64,000 bases of DNA from Saturnia japonica (lineage: Eukaryota > Arthropoda > Insecta > Lepidoptera > Saturniidae), in assembly GCA_033032175.1 (NCBI GenBank), contig CM065321.1, positions 14,406,501 through 14,470,500 on the forward strand, written 5' to 3'. Of the stretch, positions 35,230 through 46,781 are shown one piece after another; positions within the stretch are counted from its first letter, which is position 1, and the number at the start of each line of letters is the position of its first letter. Under the pieces are notes generated by a model. That model did no database searches. It was given only the letters and a program-made list of their open reading frames with translations, and was not told the origin of the DNA. Made by a program: the position numbers and the translations under genes.

Positions 35230-35954
35230 TGTCCTTTATAAAATAGGTTTAATAAATTTTCAAACGTTTTTTAGTTGCTAATTAATAATCCCAATTCAGA
35301 ATGGAGGGTCCTTCGAAAAAAAACCATTTGAATAAAGACATTTAATTAAAATTCAAAGCAAAATAAATAATACATCTATAAATATATATTTTATAACTTT
35401 TAAAGGAGCGGAAACCCAGCGGGATATCAATAGAGTTGGACTACAATTCACTTCAGGAATAGAAAAGAATTCTGTCGAATTTCATTTCGTAGACGTGTCA
35501 AACATTTTTTTTCCCTTTTCCTTGAATATTTTGTTTCACGCTTTGCTAGACAATATCATGGGTGTTTTATTGAAACAGGTTATTGCTCTCGAAGCACGAC
35601 TCAATATCGCTTCGAAAGATATTACGGTCAAATAATTTGGAACGCGTAAATGGGAATTGGTTTTTGCGGGACGACTTGTGAAAATCGAGATGTTATACTT
35701 TTGCTATTTGATACGCAAATTTGAATGTTACACAGTGGCAATTTTATCTCTAATAATATATCTCAAAATAATAATGCTATACACTCATTCACTATAAAAT
35801 AAAATAGGCCATAAATAGATAGATTTACAGAGATTTTAATGGCTTTTCTCCTAGTGAGTCTCATGGTGTGGAACTTAATTTCAATATGTTTTATTAACTA
35901 TAAATCAAAAGGCATATTAGTAGATATTTGGCATATTCTCCACAGAAATTTAAT
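35230..35954. other. AT-rich DNA, no gene seen
   Basis: Nothing recognised. Confidence 0.5.
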
Positions 35955-36095
35955 TGTTACACCCATTTAGGGATTCAAATTTCAAAAAATCCGTTTTTAG
36001 CGGATGCCTACTTCATAATACCTATTTGTGTGCCAAATTTCAGGCCAGTCCGTTCAGTTGTTTGAGCCATAGATATAGTATAATATAGATTGGCT
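35955..36095 (+). repeat. Moth-type repeat fragment (GCGGATGCCTAC ... CCAAATTTCAGG)
   Basis: TTTTTAGCGGATGCCTACTTCATAATACCTATTTGTGTGCCAAATTTCAGGCCAGTCCGTTCAGTTGTTTGAGCC has the word order of the 3' region of a common lepidopteran repeat. No second copy in this window. Confidence 0.45.
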
Positions 36096-36904
36096 ATACG
36101 ACAGAGAAAGAGCAGAACGAGATAGGGGCAGGCGACATGTCTCTAAAAGCCAAGGTATCGCAGAGCCCATTGTTAATCGTGACAAAAATAAATATCGCTT
36201 ATTTTCGTAAAATATAAGGTTTTACAATATATTAGTGTTTAGTAGACCTATTACAGTTATCGTTATCTATGCAGTGCCTTGTTGTAACTCATCCATAAAG
36301 AAAATCTACAAAATATCCATTTCACATGTAATACCGATTAAAATGTTTTGCTCACAAACTAAATTGTTCACAAAGTTCAGAAAAGTTCTATTTATAAATA
36401 AGTTGAGAAAACATCGTATTTCATCACATTAATTCTCCGAAAATATACGAATTGAAAAATATATTGTTATCAAATACGTGAATATTTGCGAATTTTAATC
36501 TAAATTTCAAAGAGATTGACATATGTCGATAACAGTCTATCCAAAAGAGTTTGTGCGTATTCCTACAAAATAGTTTTTAATTTTTGTAATCATGTAAATA
36601 CAGTATATATTTACAATAAAATAAAAAGATTTTATAATGTAGTTACATGAAATGTGAATACTAGGAAATACACCAAATTAACTAATAACTAACTATAAAT
36701 TAACTAATAATTACTTTAAGATTTAATTAATGTAATGAAAGTAGGTAGTAGAGTTTTGAATGATTTTGTTTTAATTTAAATTTTTATCCTTAAACGGTTT
36801 TTATACAGTTTTTCCAAATCTGTAATTCTATTTGTGCATGTAACTTTTTTCAAATACTCTGTTAGACATCCTATATAAAGGATACTGATTACGAACATGT
36901 GCTT
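36096..36904. other. AT-rich DNA, no gene seen
   Basis: Nothing recognised; the 65-codon ORF at 36235-36432 has no known motif. Confidence 0.5.
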
Positions 36905-37085
36905 AAAAATACATGCCCCGTCTATCTGTGTCTGAGTATGTCCAGATATAACTCAAAAATGGTTTAACCGATTTTTATGAAATTTTGCACACGGAAAATA
37001 TATGTTATTTCTCAATTAATAGGATACAATAATATTAATAATACTAATGGAAATAAAAAAAAATATCCCGATTTTTATGAATTTT

Positions 37086-37175
<90 letters not shown>

Positions 37176-37455
37176 GAATTCTCAACCGTTTCTGATAAAA
37201 TTATGTACATAGGAATTATAACTCGTTGTACAATTTACAGACTATAAGAATCGTTTATAACACGTCTAGAAATAGTTTAAAAAAATTTGTATTCATTCAA
37301 AACTGATTTTGATGAAATTTTGTAGATATGAAGTATGTCATTAAACATATGATATGCTAATGAATCGTCAATTATAAGAGTAAAATACAATTATGGGATT
37401 AAAATTATTATTACATAATGAACGCGTGCGGAGCCGCGGGATACCGCTAGTATTA
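36905..37455 (+). repeat. Moth-type repeat interrupted by a long AT microsatellite
   Basis: CCCGTCTATCTGTGTCTGAGTATG, ATAACTCAAAAATGGTTTAACCGATTTTTATGAAATTTTGCAC at the left; CGTGCGGAGCCGCGGGATACCGCTAGTATTATA at the right. This end resembles the CTAGC-type termini seen elsewhere in the window. The (AT)41 at 37091-37172 lies inside, just after a GAATTTTTTATAAT string. Confidence 0.55.
37091..37172. repeat. (AT)41 microsatellite
   Basis: An uninterrupted dinucleotide run of about 82 bases. The TYIYIY-type ORFs on both strands here are artefacts of the repeat. Confidence 0.98.
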
Positions 37456-37957
37456 TATAAATTTGTAGTATTATAAAAATTGCGTGTTTGTTGAACTAGG
37501 CGACATGAATACACCGATAAGTGTATCGATATCGACATTAAAGCCGAGTCAGTACATGGTGCAGCACTATTACACGCAAACTAATGTATCTATTTTTTCG
37601 ACTCGCCCAAATCTATTCATTGCTGATCTATATTATAGTAGTCTGTGGTTTGAGCTAAGTGTTGATATATCAGTTAGTCAACCACGGTTTCCTTTTTATA
37701 TATATTTATATTTTCTTGTAACACGAGAAAATAATATTCAGCATTATGTTTCAAAATAATGTCTATTTGGTTAATATATGAAGGCCAAAACGATAAAAAC
37801 ATTTAAATACGATCTATTCCTAGTTGAGGCCAGAGAAAGAGAAAGACACAGAGAGACTATTGCAAAAAGAAGACATGCGGTATATGGGACCATATTGGCC
37901 TGTATTGGTTGCAGATAGACCATTGCTTGATCATAACGTCACTTTATATTATGTGAC
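37456..37957. other. Spacer with a chance 91-codon ORF
   Basis: ATTGCGTGTTTGTTGAACTAGGCGACATGAA and ATTACACGCAAACTAATGTATCTATTTTTTCGAC look like repeat debris. The ORF at 37484-37759 has no recognisable motif, and I do not support it as a gene. Confidence 0.4.
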
Positions 37958-38503
37958 TAGCTGTACCCCACGGTTTCGCCTGTGTTAATTTTATCCGACA
38001 AATACCGCACCGCCAACGCACCCGTGTAGTCTATCATAATTGTTTTTCCCGCAAGTACAAATTATTTTATTTCTTCATTATCTCCTAAACTATCCGTCCA
38101 AATGACATACTAGTAAGAACAAAATTTAACTTCATAAAATTGTTTTTATGATGAAGTAACTTTTGTTTGTAAGGTTTCTCTCTAAAAATAATGCTTTTTT
38201 TTTAGATATACTAATAACCAATATTTTTGTAGAACATTATATTTCCGTGTCATTAACGATTACGCCAGCGCTTGCGGATAAGGCAGTTCAAAAGAGCTTC
38301 GACTTCCGACTTACGTAACAAAAATAAATATTTAAGGTTAGCCGAGAGTTGTAGTCTAATGTTAGCCTATGCTACTCTTCGTGAGTCTGGCTATCATATA
38401 CAAAAAGAATTATTCAAATCCGACTGGTAGTTCAAGAGATTAGCGTTTTTAAGCAAACAAAGAAAAAACTCTTCCACTTTATTATATTATAGTATAGAAG
38501 TAT
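37958..38503 (+). repeat. CTAGCTGTACCCCACGG-family element (reference copy, about 545 bp)
   Basis: It starts ACTAGCTGTACCCCACGGTTTCGCCTG and ends TTATTATATTATAGTATAGAAG. An inverted, slightly longer relative is at 14087-14745; fragments lie at 25121-25345 and 34690-34800. The end block (CAAATCCGACTGGTAGTTCAAGAGATTAGCGTTTTTAAGCAAACA) is shared with 13690-14035 and 60090-60300. No terminal inverted repeats and no conserved ORF. The shared 3' block suggests LINE-dependent non-autonomous elements. Confidence 0.75.
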
Positions 38504-38504
38504 A

Positions 38505-39960
38505 TATAATTAGCGTAGACATTAACTTATCTCTGTTTGATCTTTCTAACTCTTATAATACGAGAACAATTTAGATTTTACATACTTCTACTAATCAGAA
38601 AGTTGAATCAAAAGGACATTAAATTTTTACTACGAACGATAACCGTTTAGGCGTACGTAACTTTCTGAAACAGTTACGAACACTAAACCGTGGGCTTTGT
38701 TCAAAATTCCTCAAGGATTATTTCGAGACGCCGAGCTGAACCGAGCGGGTCCAATTGATGGAATCTTATCTTTATTGTGACAGTCTTGATCTTTTGTTCC
38801 CGAGGCTAATCATGAAGTATGGGCCAATAACAAAGTTCGCTATCCATGAGTTAATTCTCATCTGGCCTTTTGCAAGCGGGTCATATAAAAACGTCAACGT
38901 AAACTTTATTGGGGTTTATTGACGGTGAAATGTTCGCTTACTTTCTAAATTAATCTTGTGAGTCTAATACAGTTTAAAGTATGATAATTGTTGGTCTTCA
39001 CCTGTAAATACGTAATTGTATTATTTTTCAATTTAACTAGCTGTCCTGAAATAATATTTCGAACAATATAACAAGCAATCTAACAACTGTTGTGCCAGTT
39101 CAATAGATTGTTCACAGATGGTGCCAATCAACAGATGGTATGAATGTAAACGACAACATTAATTTTAAACTATTCTTCGTCAATAGCTACGAACATAAGA
39201 TTTAAAATGATGTTTGAATATTTAATTTTGATGGAGAATTAAGGGAATTATAGCGTTGCCACAAAAAAAAACACTTATGAAATAATGTGTAGAGACTAAT
39301 TAATTAATCTGACTTAGTGGTTGACTAATCGGACAACGCATAGGTAGATCGTCTTATATTCCAAAATTACAAACGAAAATATCGTGATGAAAGCCTAACT
39401 AGGTGAACGTACATGTATATTCCACGCAGCTGCACTCTAGTTACATTAAGTTAAGTTACTCTCTAGTTAAGTTACATTGTCAAGTATTTTTTGTGACTTT
39501 TGTTCTTTAACGATTTCTGCATCACTCTTTAAAAAAGGTCAAGTTCAAAACTAATTCAAAATCAAGATACTTAAAGAGGAAATGAGAACAGCGTTTGGTC
39601 CAAATAAATTTATGATGATACCATTGCCCAATGGAAAATTTAAATCATACAATCTATATTTGCCACTGCCATATCTCTAGTTTGTGTTTTTTGTTTATTA
39701 TATTAACTATAGTAAAAGTTTCTAAAATAGCATAGTTATACCGCCGTTGTTAGATACACAGAAAACAATTTTAACGAATATAATGAGTACAAGGAACAAA
39801 CATAAACAAACATAGAATTTACAACTACATAATATTTTACAAACATTACAAATTGTTAGAATTAGTCTTATTTTGCAGGATAAATCCAGAGAATACGAAA
39901 TTGATCCATGTTCAGTAGTTTGGGTACATCGCGACAGCATTAGCTTTCTTTTATATATTA
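38505..39960. other. AT-rich DNA, no gene seen
   Basis: Nothing recognised. A TTAAGTTA-rich minisatellite-like patch lies at about 39440-39475. Confidence 0.5.
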
Positions 39961-40025
39961 GCTCGGCACATGGATGGTACTTACTGTCCCTGAAAATAAG
40001 CACATTAAAATCCAAACATAACGGT

Positions 40026-42268
40026 GACCACCGAGAGATCAAAATCTTATCCAATTTAAATCATTCCAGCATGCATAAATATCTCTACACGTTACGCATA
40101 TAGGACCCGATATCGTAAAAAGGAGGAAACAAATTGGCCGGAAGATAGTTCTACAGTTAAAACTTATTATTAAAATATCCTCTTATGTGATAAAATTAAA
40201 CTCTACAGCTCCCAGTTAATAAACATCAGCGTATTCAAAGAAATAATAACGAAGCACCAAAACAAAAGTTTGGCGACCGCCCAAAATCCTTAAAATTAAT
40301 TTGAAACCATTCCAAAAGGTTAAGTTGAACCATTTCAATGTTCCTTTTTATACATCCGCAAAAGTTTTTCATTGCACCAATGTACGAGGACCGTTCTAGC
40401 CGCTTTTAACTGGCTCGTGAATTTGGCATCGTTTCAAGAAGGCATCGAATCGCATTAGTTTGAGATTTGCTATGCTAGACGCAGTGCACGAAATTGTTGT
40501 CTTACTCTAAACTAGCCTCAGAATCAAATATTTATCTAGTATAAATGCTAAATTGTTCAAACACTAGACAGGTTCTGTTTTGTGACGCCTATGCGTGCAC
40601 CTCTCTCTCTCTCTTTCTGCATGTTTTTAATAACATATTTTACCGCGATATAATGTTATAATCTAATTCCTAAATGCACTTATTTCGAAATTAATGAATT
40701 ATATGAATTTTTACCAAAAGAAACAATCACTTTCAAAGATTTTCAAGAGTTCCCTAGTGTATCTTCGAAGTTGCAGGTTCAATGCTAATAAAATTAAAAT
40801 GGATTACCCTTGAGGTATACCATATACAACAAAAAAAATAAAATCTAAATCGGTTCATAAAAGAAATTACGGCTGAACATCCATAAATATATAGAATTGA
40901 TCAACCTACGACTTTTTTGAAGTCAGTTAATAACTGATTTCAGTTGTTTATATTGGTTATCATAAAAGGTAAATATAGTTTTTCTTAATACAAAATAAAT
41001 ACTCCGTAGATTGTAAGTTTTAGAAGCAAACAGTACCTTCAGTAGTTGCAAACAACTTTGGGATAAGAATCTCGACAATCTCAATATAATGCCTCTTCAC
41101 ACTACTGTTAAAAGCTACTTTGAAAATAGCCGATACCAGGGCAGGAGTAAGTGAAAATTCATGGGCCCATATTACAACCCAAATCTCTTTAGAATTGTAA
41201 TTTTTTGTAGTCCGATCATCTCGTGGTATCATTTGTCCTATAAACAGATTTATAGATGCACCTAAACAGTTGTTATTTATTATTAGATTGTTGTTAAACG
41301 TTATGTGTACCTTTTTTGCGTTTTTTTATGCGTAGATATATTTCTTTTGTAAACAGTTCTTGATTAATATTTTTAATTTAATTAAAATTGACAACATACA
41401 ACAATATATTTCAGATTATACTTTTATAGTTATAACATTAAGTAATTAACATATAAACATATAAATATGCAAATCTACAAAACAGTGGAAGTAGATAATT
41501 TTACTAATTGACTGGAGAATTAAAAGGCACTGGTTAAATTTACAATTAATATAGGTAACGTACAATGAATAAAAGTCTATAAAGAAAAAGCTGTACATAA
41601 GTCACGTGCACATTAAGGATACAAGTAAAAATATTGCAAAAATAACAATACTTCTTCACAAGATCAAACGAACTTCACAACTATCATAATACCGAAATTT
41701 AAATATTCAGAAATAATTCCATGAAGGTTTGTAACCGTGTTGTATTTATCCCCCACTTACAGGTCCGACCCTGGTTCCGATATGTCACCAACAAACTCCT
41801 TTGTGAGTTATAACAGCGATAGTTTGGAGGAAAAGCGCCTTGAGTCCATAAGCACTAAATAAATTTACACTCTTCAAAAGTTCAGCTATGACATTTTATA
41901 TACATTTTTACTTTGTGATACATAAGCCCAAATATAACTTTGTGTTCAAAATGTTAATATTATGGACAACAGTTGTTTTTTTTTGTTTTAAATGCATTTT
42001 TAACATTAATATTATTCCATTATATAAATTTATTTAGACTAAATTAATAAGACTAGGTTCTAGAAATTACAAAGCCTATATAGCCATAGAAAAAAAAAAC
42101 GATTTTATTCGCTATTTCAATGACATGGATGCCATGGTAATAGCTAAAACTAGGAACTAAGCCTCAGTAAATTATATAATTTAACTAGCTGTGCCCGTGG
42201 CTTCGCTCACGTGGACTACGGAATACTCGGGCGAATCCTGCACCCCGCTCCCGGTTATTAAAAGACAA
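40026..42268. repeat. Segment P, copy 1 (duplicated flank, about 2.2 kb)
   Basis: Repeated nearly identically at 44462-46781 in the same orientation. The left part is a SINE-like block (GCATAAATATCTCTACACGTTACGC, GGACCCGATATCG). A minus-strand frame at 41020-41232 (70 codons) is kept in both copies with one change, but has no recognisable motif. The right end enters the inverted-end element at 42185. This copy lacks about 76 bases present in copy 2 (see 45010-45085). Confidence 0.95.
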
Positions 42269-42635
42269 AAATGCTTATTATGGGTATTCCTCAGAAGATA
42301 GATGTATACTCAATACTGCAAAAAATATAAATAAATAAACAATTACTTTTTGCAGCTTTGTATTGTTTTAAACTTTTTATCTATATACTAATATTACTCA
42401 ATACTTCACTTAAACATAAAGTTCACTTAAACTTAAACTTATTAAACATAAAGTCACCTCGCGGATTAGGATTACGCATAATAAAATAATAGGTATTTGT
42501 ATAAGTAAAATAGCATTTTACATATATGTACATTTAAAATGAAATATCGACCGCGGAGTCCTGCGTGGAAGTGGCGTCATCACAATACCGACGGCATTTT
42601 GTAGTTCACGTGAGCGAAGCCTCGGGCACAGCTAG
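42185..42635. mobile_element. Element with about 32-bp inverted termini built from CTAGCTGTGCCCG
   Basis: The left end CTAGCTGTGCCCGTGGCTTCGCTCACGTGG (42185 on) is an almost perfect inverted copy of the right end, whose reverse complement reads CTAGCTGTGCCCGAGGCTTCGCTCACGTGA (to 42635). Total 451 bp, no ORF. It may be a true inverted-terminal MITE, or two head-to-head fragments of the CTAGCTG repeat. Only the left 80-odd bases survive in segment P copy 2 (46696-46781). Confidence 0.65.
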
Positions 42636-43328
42636 TAATTAATAATTATACCGGAATATTATCTGAATATAATTTAATAATGTAATATATAGGTTTTTTG
42701 TTATCTATTCTGTTAATGTAAATATTTATATTTTCCTTGTATAATAATTCAAAGAGCAAAGTTGTATTTAGGTGAATTTTGTAAGAGATTCTCTACTGAG
42801 TACAGTTCGAAGGTTACCGATGACGTCACAGCTCCAGTTCGCCTGCCTACGCATAGCGCCAAATAAATAAGAACAGTACGGCATGTTTGTAAAATATCAT
42901 GAATTAATTTTTTCTTTAATATACATACGCTTAAATAAATAACCGTTATTATTAAAGTATTAAATATTGTACACTATTTATAAAAACAGATTTTTTTTTC
43001 AACCTAAACAAAACTATCAACATGCTTCACATTCACGCACAAAAAATCAAAAACAAATTATGCACTTTTGGTATGTTTAATTCACATGACAATATATTAT
43101 ATATACACATACATACAAAATCTGCCATTGGCTGTAGGATTGTTATAGTTTTAGTTTTTAAAATATTAAAAAACTTTGGTTAAAAAAAATCCAGTAAATT
43201 ATTTCAGTCACGAAACATCTATGTTTTATGAGTATTAAGTGCTTAATTAATTTATTATTTACAAAATCTCCTTTAAATTTAAAAGTAATTATTAGTGACG
43301 TCTTATATGTCTTAATAATAACAAGGGG
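42636..43328. other. Single-copy AT-rich spacer
   Basis: The only part between segments P and Q that is not duplicated elsewhere in the window. No gene seen. Confidence 0.5.
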
Positions 43329-43822
43329 TTCTACTGTTAAACATCAACCAATAACTTTAATAATAACTAGTAGGAAAAATGTAACTTCTCAGGAAACGAA
43401 ATGTAACTTTTGATCCAAGTGCTTTGATAACACAGTAGTATTCACATCGTATGCATTTGGTCTTTGGTATGCTTAATAATAATAATAAATAATTCTCAAC
43501 AGGATCAATTAAATACTTGACTAGAACTAACCGAAGGAACATGCCGGATTCGGAACTGGCTACTCAACTCTCGATCATATACACATGTTCAAACAAATTT
43601 TCGAGAAAAATAAAGAATTCAATGTACCTTTCTACTGTTGCTTCGTAAACTATAGCAACGCATTCGATTCAATCGAACACGAAAGCATCTGGCAAGCGCT
43701 CAAAACCCAAGGTGTGGAAAAAAATATATTGGAAGTTGTCGGTATCATTAATATCTAACTTTAGCAGATAATTATTTGTAAACTTTACTGAATAAAGGCT
43801 TATATTATTATTATTATGCTTC
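43329..43822 (+). repeat. Segment Q, copy 1 (RTE-derived)
   Basis: Repeated at 51673-52167. It contains an RTE reverse-transcriptase fragment (43543-43758) and ends in a LINE-like tail with AATAAAGGCTTATATTATTATTATTATG, i.e. a poly(A) signal plus ATT microsatellite (43793-43818). The TRIM element follows directly, with CTTC (43819-43822) as its left target duplication. Confidence 0.9.
43543..43758 (+). pseudogene. RTE reverse-transcriptase fragment, copy 1
   Basis: AGFGTGYSTLDHIHMFKQIF, CCFVNYSNAFDSIEHESIWQ and ALKTQGVEKNI correspond to the QAGFRKGYSTMDHIHTL, FIDYNKAFDSLEH and WEALKKQG blocks of RTE-type reverse transcriptases (fingers and motif A). The motif A Asp of F-x-D-Y is Asn here (FVNY). 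A stop follows within about 70 codons, and the fragment joins directly to a LINE 3' tail. One base is missing relative to copy 2 near 43720, where copy 2 gives the more canonical GVEEKYI. Confidence 0.75.
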
Positions 43823-44463
43823 TGTAGAAGAACCATCGAAAAGGGAGGATCCTCCGACCTGACGGATGTTATGTCTGGCGGGCAGCTGCCCAACGGTTGT
43901 AGTCGGGTTCTTGTATATATACTCAACGATTGAGTTAATTTCTATAGCGCAATGTAGGATAGTAAGGATGCGTCTTATGTGGCTCGATAGATGTCGCTAT
44001 GTGTCGCTATGTAGATGTCGCTACATCACTCCCCTCCGAGACCGGAGTCGATAGCAGGTTGAGTCGTCCATACATCTTGTGATGCTTGCCGGGCCAGTGG
44101 AATGTTCCAGTGAGTCGGAACCAGATGCCGCATAGTTCACGGTGAGTCGGAACTGTCTGCGGTGATGCCCCAGTGAGTCGGGGTGATGCCCCAGTGAGTC
44201 GGGGTGATGCTGCAAGAATGCTCCAGTGAGTCGGAGTGTTGCAGTGCTGCGTAGTGGCTGGCTGCTGCGTCGACCAGGAGAGAAGTGCGTCTCTGCTTTC
44301 TGACCGGCCGAAGTGCAGTGTGCTGTGCCAAGGTCGCTGAGAAGGCTGTGGGTGATGACCAGGAATGCGCGTCCGCTGCATGCTGGTGGTCAGGATATCC
44401 GAAGTAGCCGTGGATGCTGGCTGGCTGTATGACTCGCTGCTCGAATGCTTGAGGAAGTGACGA
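43823..44463 (+). mobile_element. TRIM-like LTR element, copy 1 (5' LTR plus interior, 3' end lost)
   Basis: The 203-bp 5' LTR (43823-44025) starts TGTAGAAGAAC and ends GATGTCGCTACA, with a TATATATA box near 43913. The interior (44026-44463) has no protein motif. Its features are repeated CCAGTGAGTCGG words (about 44108, 44169, 44190, 44223). It stops at GAAGTGACGA, where segment P copy 2 begins. The 3' LTR expected here is instead found attached to the fragment at 46780-47213. The LTR holds the undisrupted version (43890-43901) of the site occupied by a Jockey in copy 3. Confidence 0.85.
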
Positions 44464-46781
44464 CCACCGAGAGATCAAAATCTTATCCAATTTAAATCAT
44501 TCCAGCATGCATAAATATCTCTACACGTTACGCATATAGGACCCGATATCGTAAAAAGGAGGAAACAAATTGGCCGGAAGATAGTTCTACAGTTAAAACT
44601 TATTATTAAAATATCCTCTTATGTGATAAAATTAAACTCTACAGCTCCCAGTTAATAAACATCAGCGTATTCAAAGAAATAATAACGAAGCACCAAAACA
44701 AAAGTTTGGCGACCGCCCAAAATCCTTAAAATTAATTTGAAACCATTCCAAAAGGTTAAGTTGAACCATTTCAATGTTCCTTTTTATACATCCGCAAAAG
44801 TTTTTCATTGCACCAATGTACGAGGACCGTTCTAGCCGCTTTTAACTGGCTCGTGAATTTGGCATCGTTTCAAGAAGGCATCGAATCGCATTAGTTTGAG
44901 ATTTGCTATGCTAGACGCAGTGCACGAAATTGTTGTCTTACTCTAAACTAGCCTCAGAATCAAATATTTATCTAGTATAAATGCTAAATTGTTCAAACAC
45001 TAGACAGGTTCAAAGATATAACATGATTTCACAATTACAAGACAATGGTATATAATACAAATATTAAAACAGAAAGTGATGCTTGTTCTGTTTTGTGACG
45101 CCTATGCGTGCACCTCTCTCTCTCTTTCTGCATGTTTTTAATAACATATTTTACCGCGATATAATGTTATAATCTAATTCCTAAATGCACTTATTTCGAA
45201 ATTAATGAATTATATGAATTTTTACCAAAAGAAACAATCACTTTCAAAGATTTTCAAGAGTTACCTAGTGTATCTTCGAAGTTGCAGGTTCAATGCCAAT
45301 AAAATTAAAATGGATTACCCTTGAGGTATACCATATACAACAAAAAAAAAAAATCTAAATCGGTTCATAAAAGAAATTACGGCTGAACATCCATAAATAT
45401 ATAGAATTGATCAACCTACGACTTTTTTGAAGTCAGTTAATAACTGATTTCAGTTGTTTATATTGGTTATCATAAAAGGTAAATATAGTTTTTCTTAATA
45501 CAAAATAAATGCTTCCGTAGATTGTAAGTTTTAGAAGCAAACAGTACCTTCAGTAGTTGCAAACAACTTTGGGATAAGAATCTCGACAATCTCAATATAA
45601 TGCCTCTTCACACTACTGTTAAAAGCTACTTCGAAAATAGCCGATACCAGGGCAGGAGTAAGTGAAAATTCATGGGCCCATATTACAACCCAAATCTCTT
45701 TAGAATTGTAATTTTTTGTAGTCCGGTCATCTCGTGGTATCATTTGTCCTATAAACAGATTTATAGATGCACCTAAACAGTTGTTATTTATTATTAGATT
45801 GTTGTTAAACGTTATGTGTACCTTTTTTGCGTTTTTTTATGCGTAGATATATTTCTTTTGTAAACAGTTCTTGATTAATATTTTTAATTGAATTAAAATT
45901 GACAACATACAACAATATATTTCAGATTATACTTTTATAGTTATAACATTAAGTAATTAACATATAAACATATAAATATGCAAATCTACAAAACAGTGGA
46001 AGTAGATAATTTTACTAATTGACTGGAGAATTAAAAGGCACTGGTTAAATTTACAATTAATATAGGTAACGTACAATGAATAAAAGTCTATAAAGAAAAA
46101 GCTGTACATAAGTCACGTGCACATTAAGGATACAAGTAAAAATATTGCAAAAATAACAATACTTCTTCACAAGATCAAACGAACTTCACAACTATCATAA
46201 TACCGAAATTTAAATATTCAGAAATAATTCCATGAAGGTTTGTAACCGTGTTGTATTTATCCCCCACTTACAGGTCCGACCCTGGTTCGGATATGTCACC
46301 AACAAACTCCTTTGTGAGTTATAACAGCGATAGTTTGGAGGAAAAGCGCCTTGAGTCCATTAGCACTAAATAAATTTACACTCTTCAAAAGTTCAGCTAT
46401 GACATTTTATATACATTTTTACTTTGTGATACATAAGCCCAAATATAACTTTGTGTTCAAAATGTTAATATTATGGACAACAGTTGTTTTTTTTTGTTTT
46501 AAATGCATTTTTAACATTAATATTATTCCATTATATTAATTTATTTAGACTAAATTAATAAGACTAGGTTCTAGAAATTACAAAGCCTATATAGCCATAG
46601 AAAAAAAAAAAAGATTTTATTCGCTATTTCAACGACATGGATGCCATGGTAATAGCTAAAACTAGGAACTAAGCCTCAGTAAATTATATAATTTAACTAG
46701 CTGTGCCCGTGGCTTCGCTCACGTGGACTACGGAATACTCGGGCGAATCCTGTTCCCCCGCTCCCGGTTATTAAAAGACAA
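44462..46781. repeat. Segment P, copy 2 (about 2.3 kb)
   Basis: Near-identical to 40026-42268. It is bounded on both sides by TRIM interior sequence, at 2-base overlaps: GA at 44462-44463 and AA at 46780-46781. About 76 bases at 45010-45085 are absent from copy 1, where the flanks meet at a shared GGTTC/GTTC word. Otherwise only scattered substitutions. Confidence 0.95.

Noticed and set aside
37016..37210. Tyr-Ile repeat ORFs on both strands
   Set aside because: Produced solely by the (AT)41 microsatellite.
39440..39475. TTAAGTTA-type patch as a telomere-like repeat
   Set aside because: Short and irregular; not the TTAGG repeat of insects.
41020..41232. 70-codon minus-strand ORF kept in both P copies (also 45531-45743)
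   Set aside because: Conservation is explained by the recent duplication; no motif, start context or neighbouring exon supports a gene.
44026..44045. Primer-binding site directly after the TRIM 5' LTR
   Set aside because: The bases TCACTCCCCTCCGAG do not start with TGG and I cannot match them to a tRNA 3' end by eye.
44007..44490. Minus-strand ORFs of 117-124 codons in the TRIM interior
   Set aside because: They contain repeated THWSI/THWGI words that merely translate the CCAGTGAGTCGG array, start and stop differently in each copy, and show no gag or pol motif.
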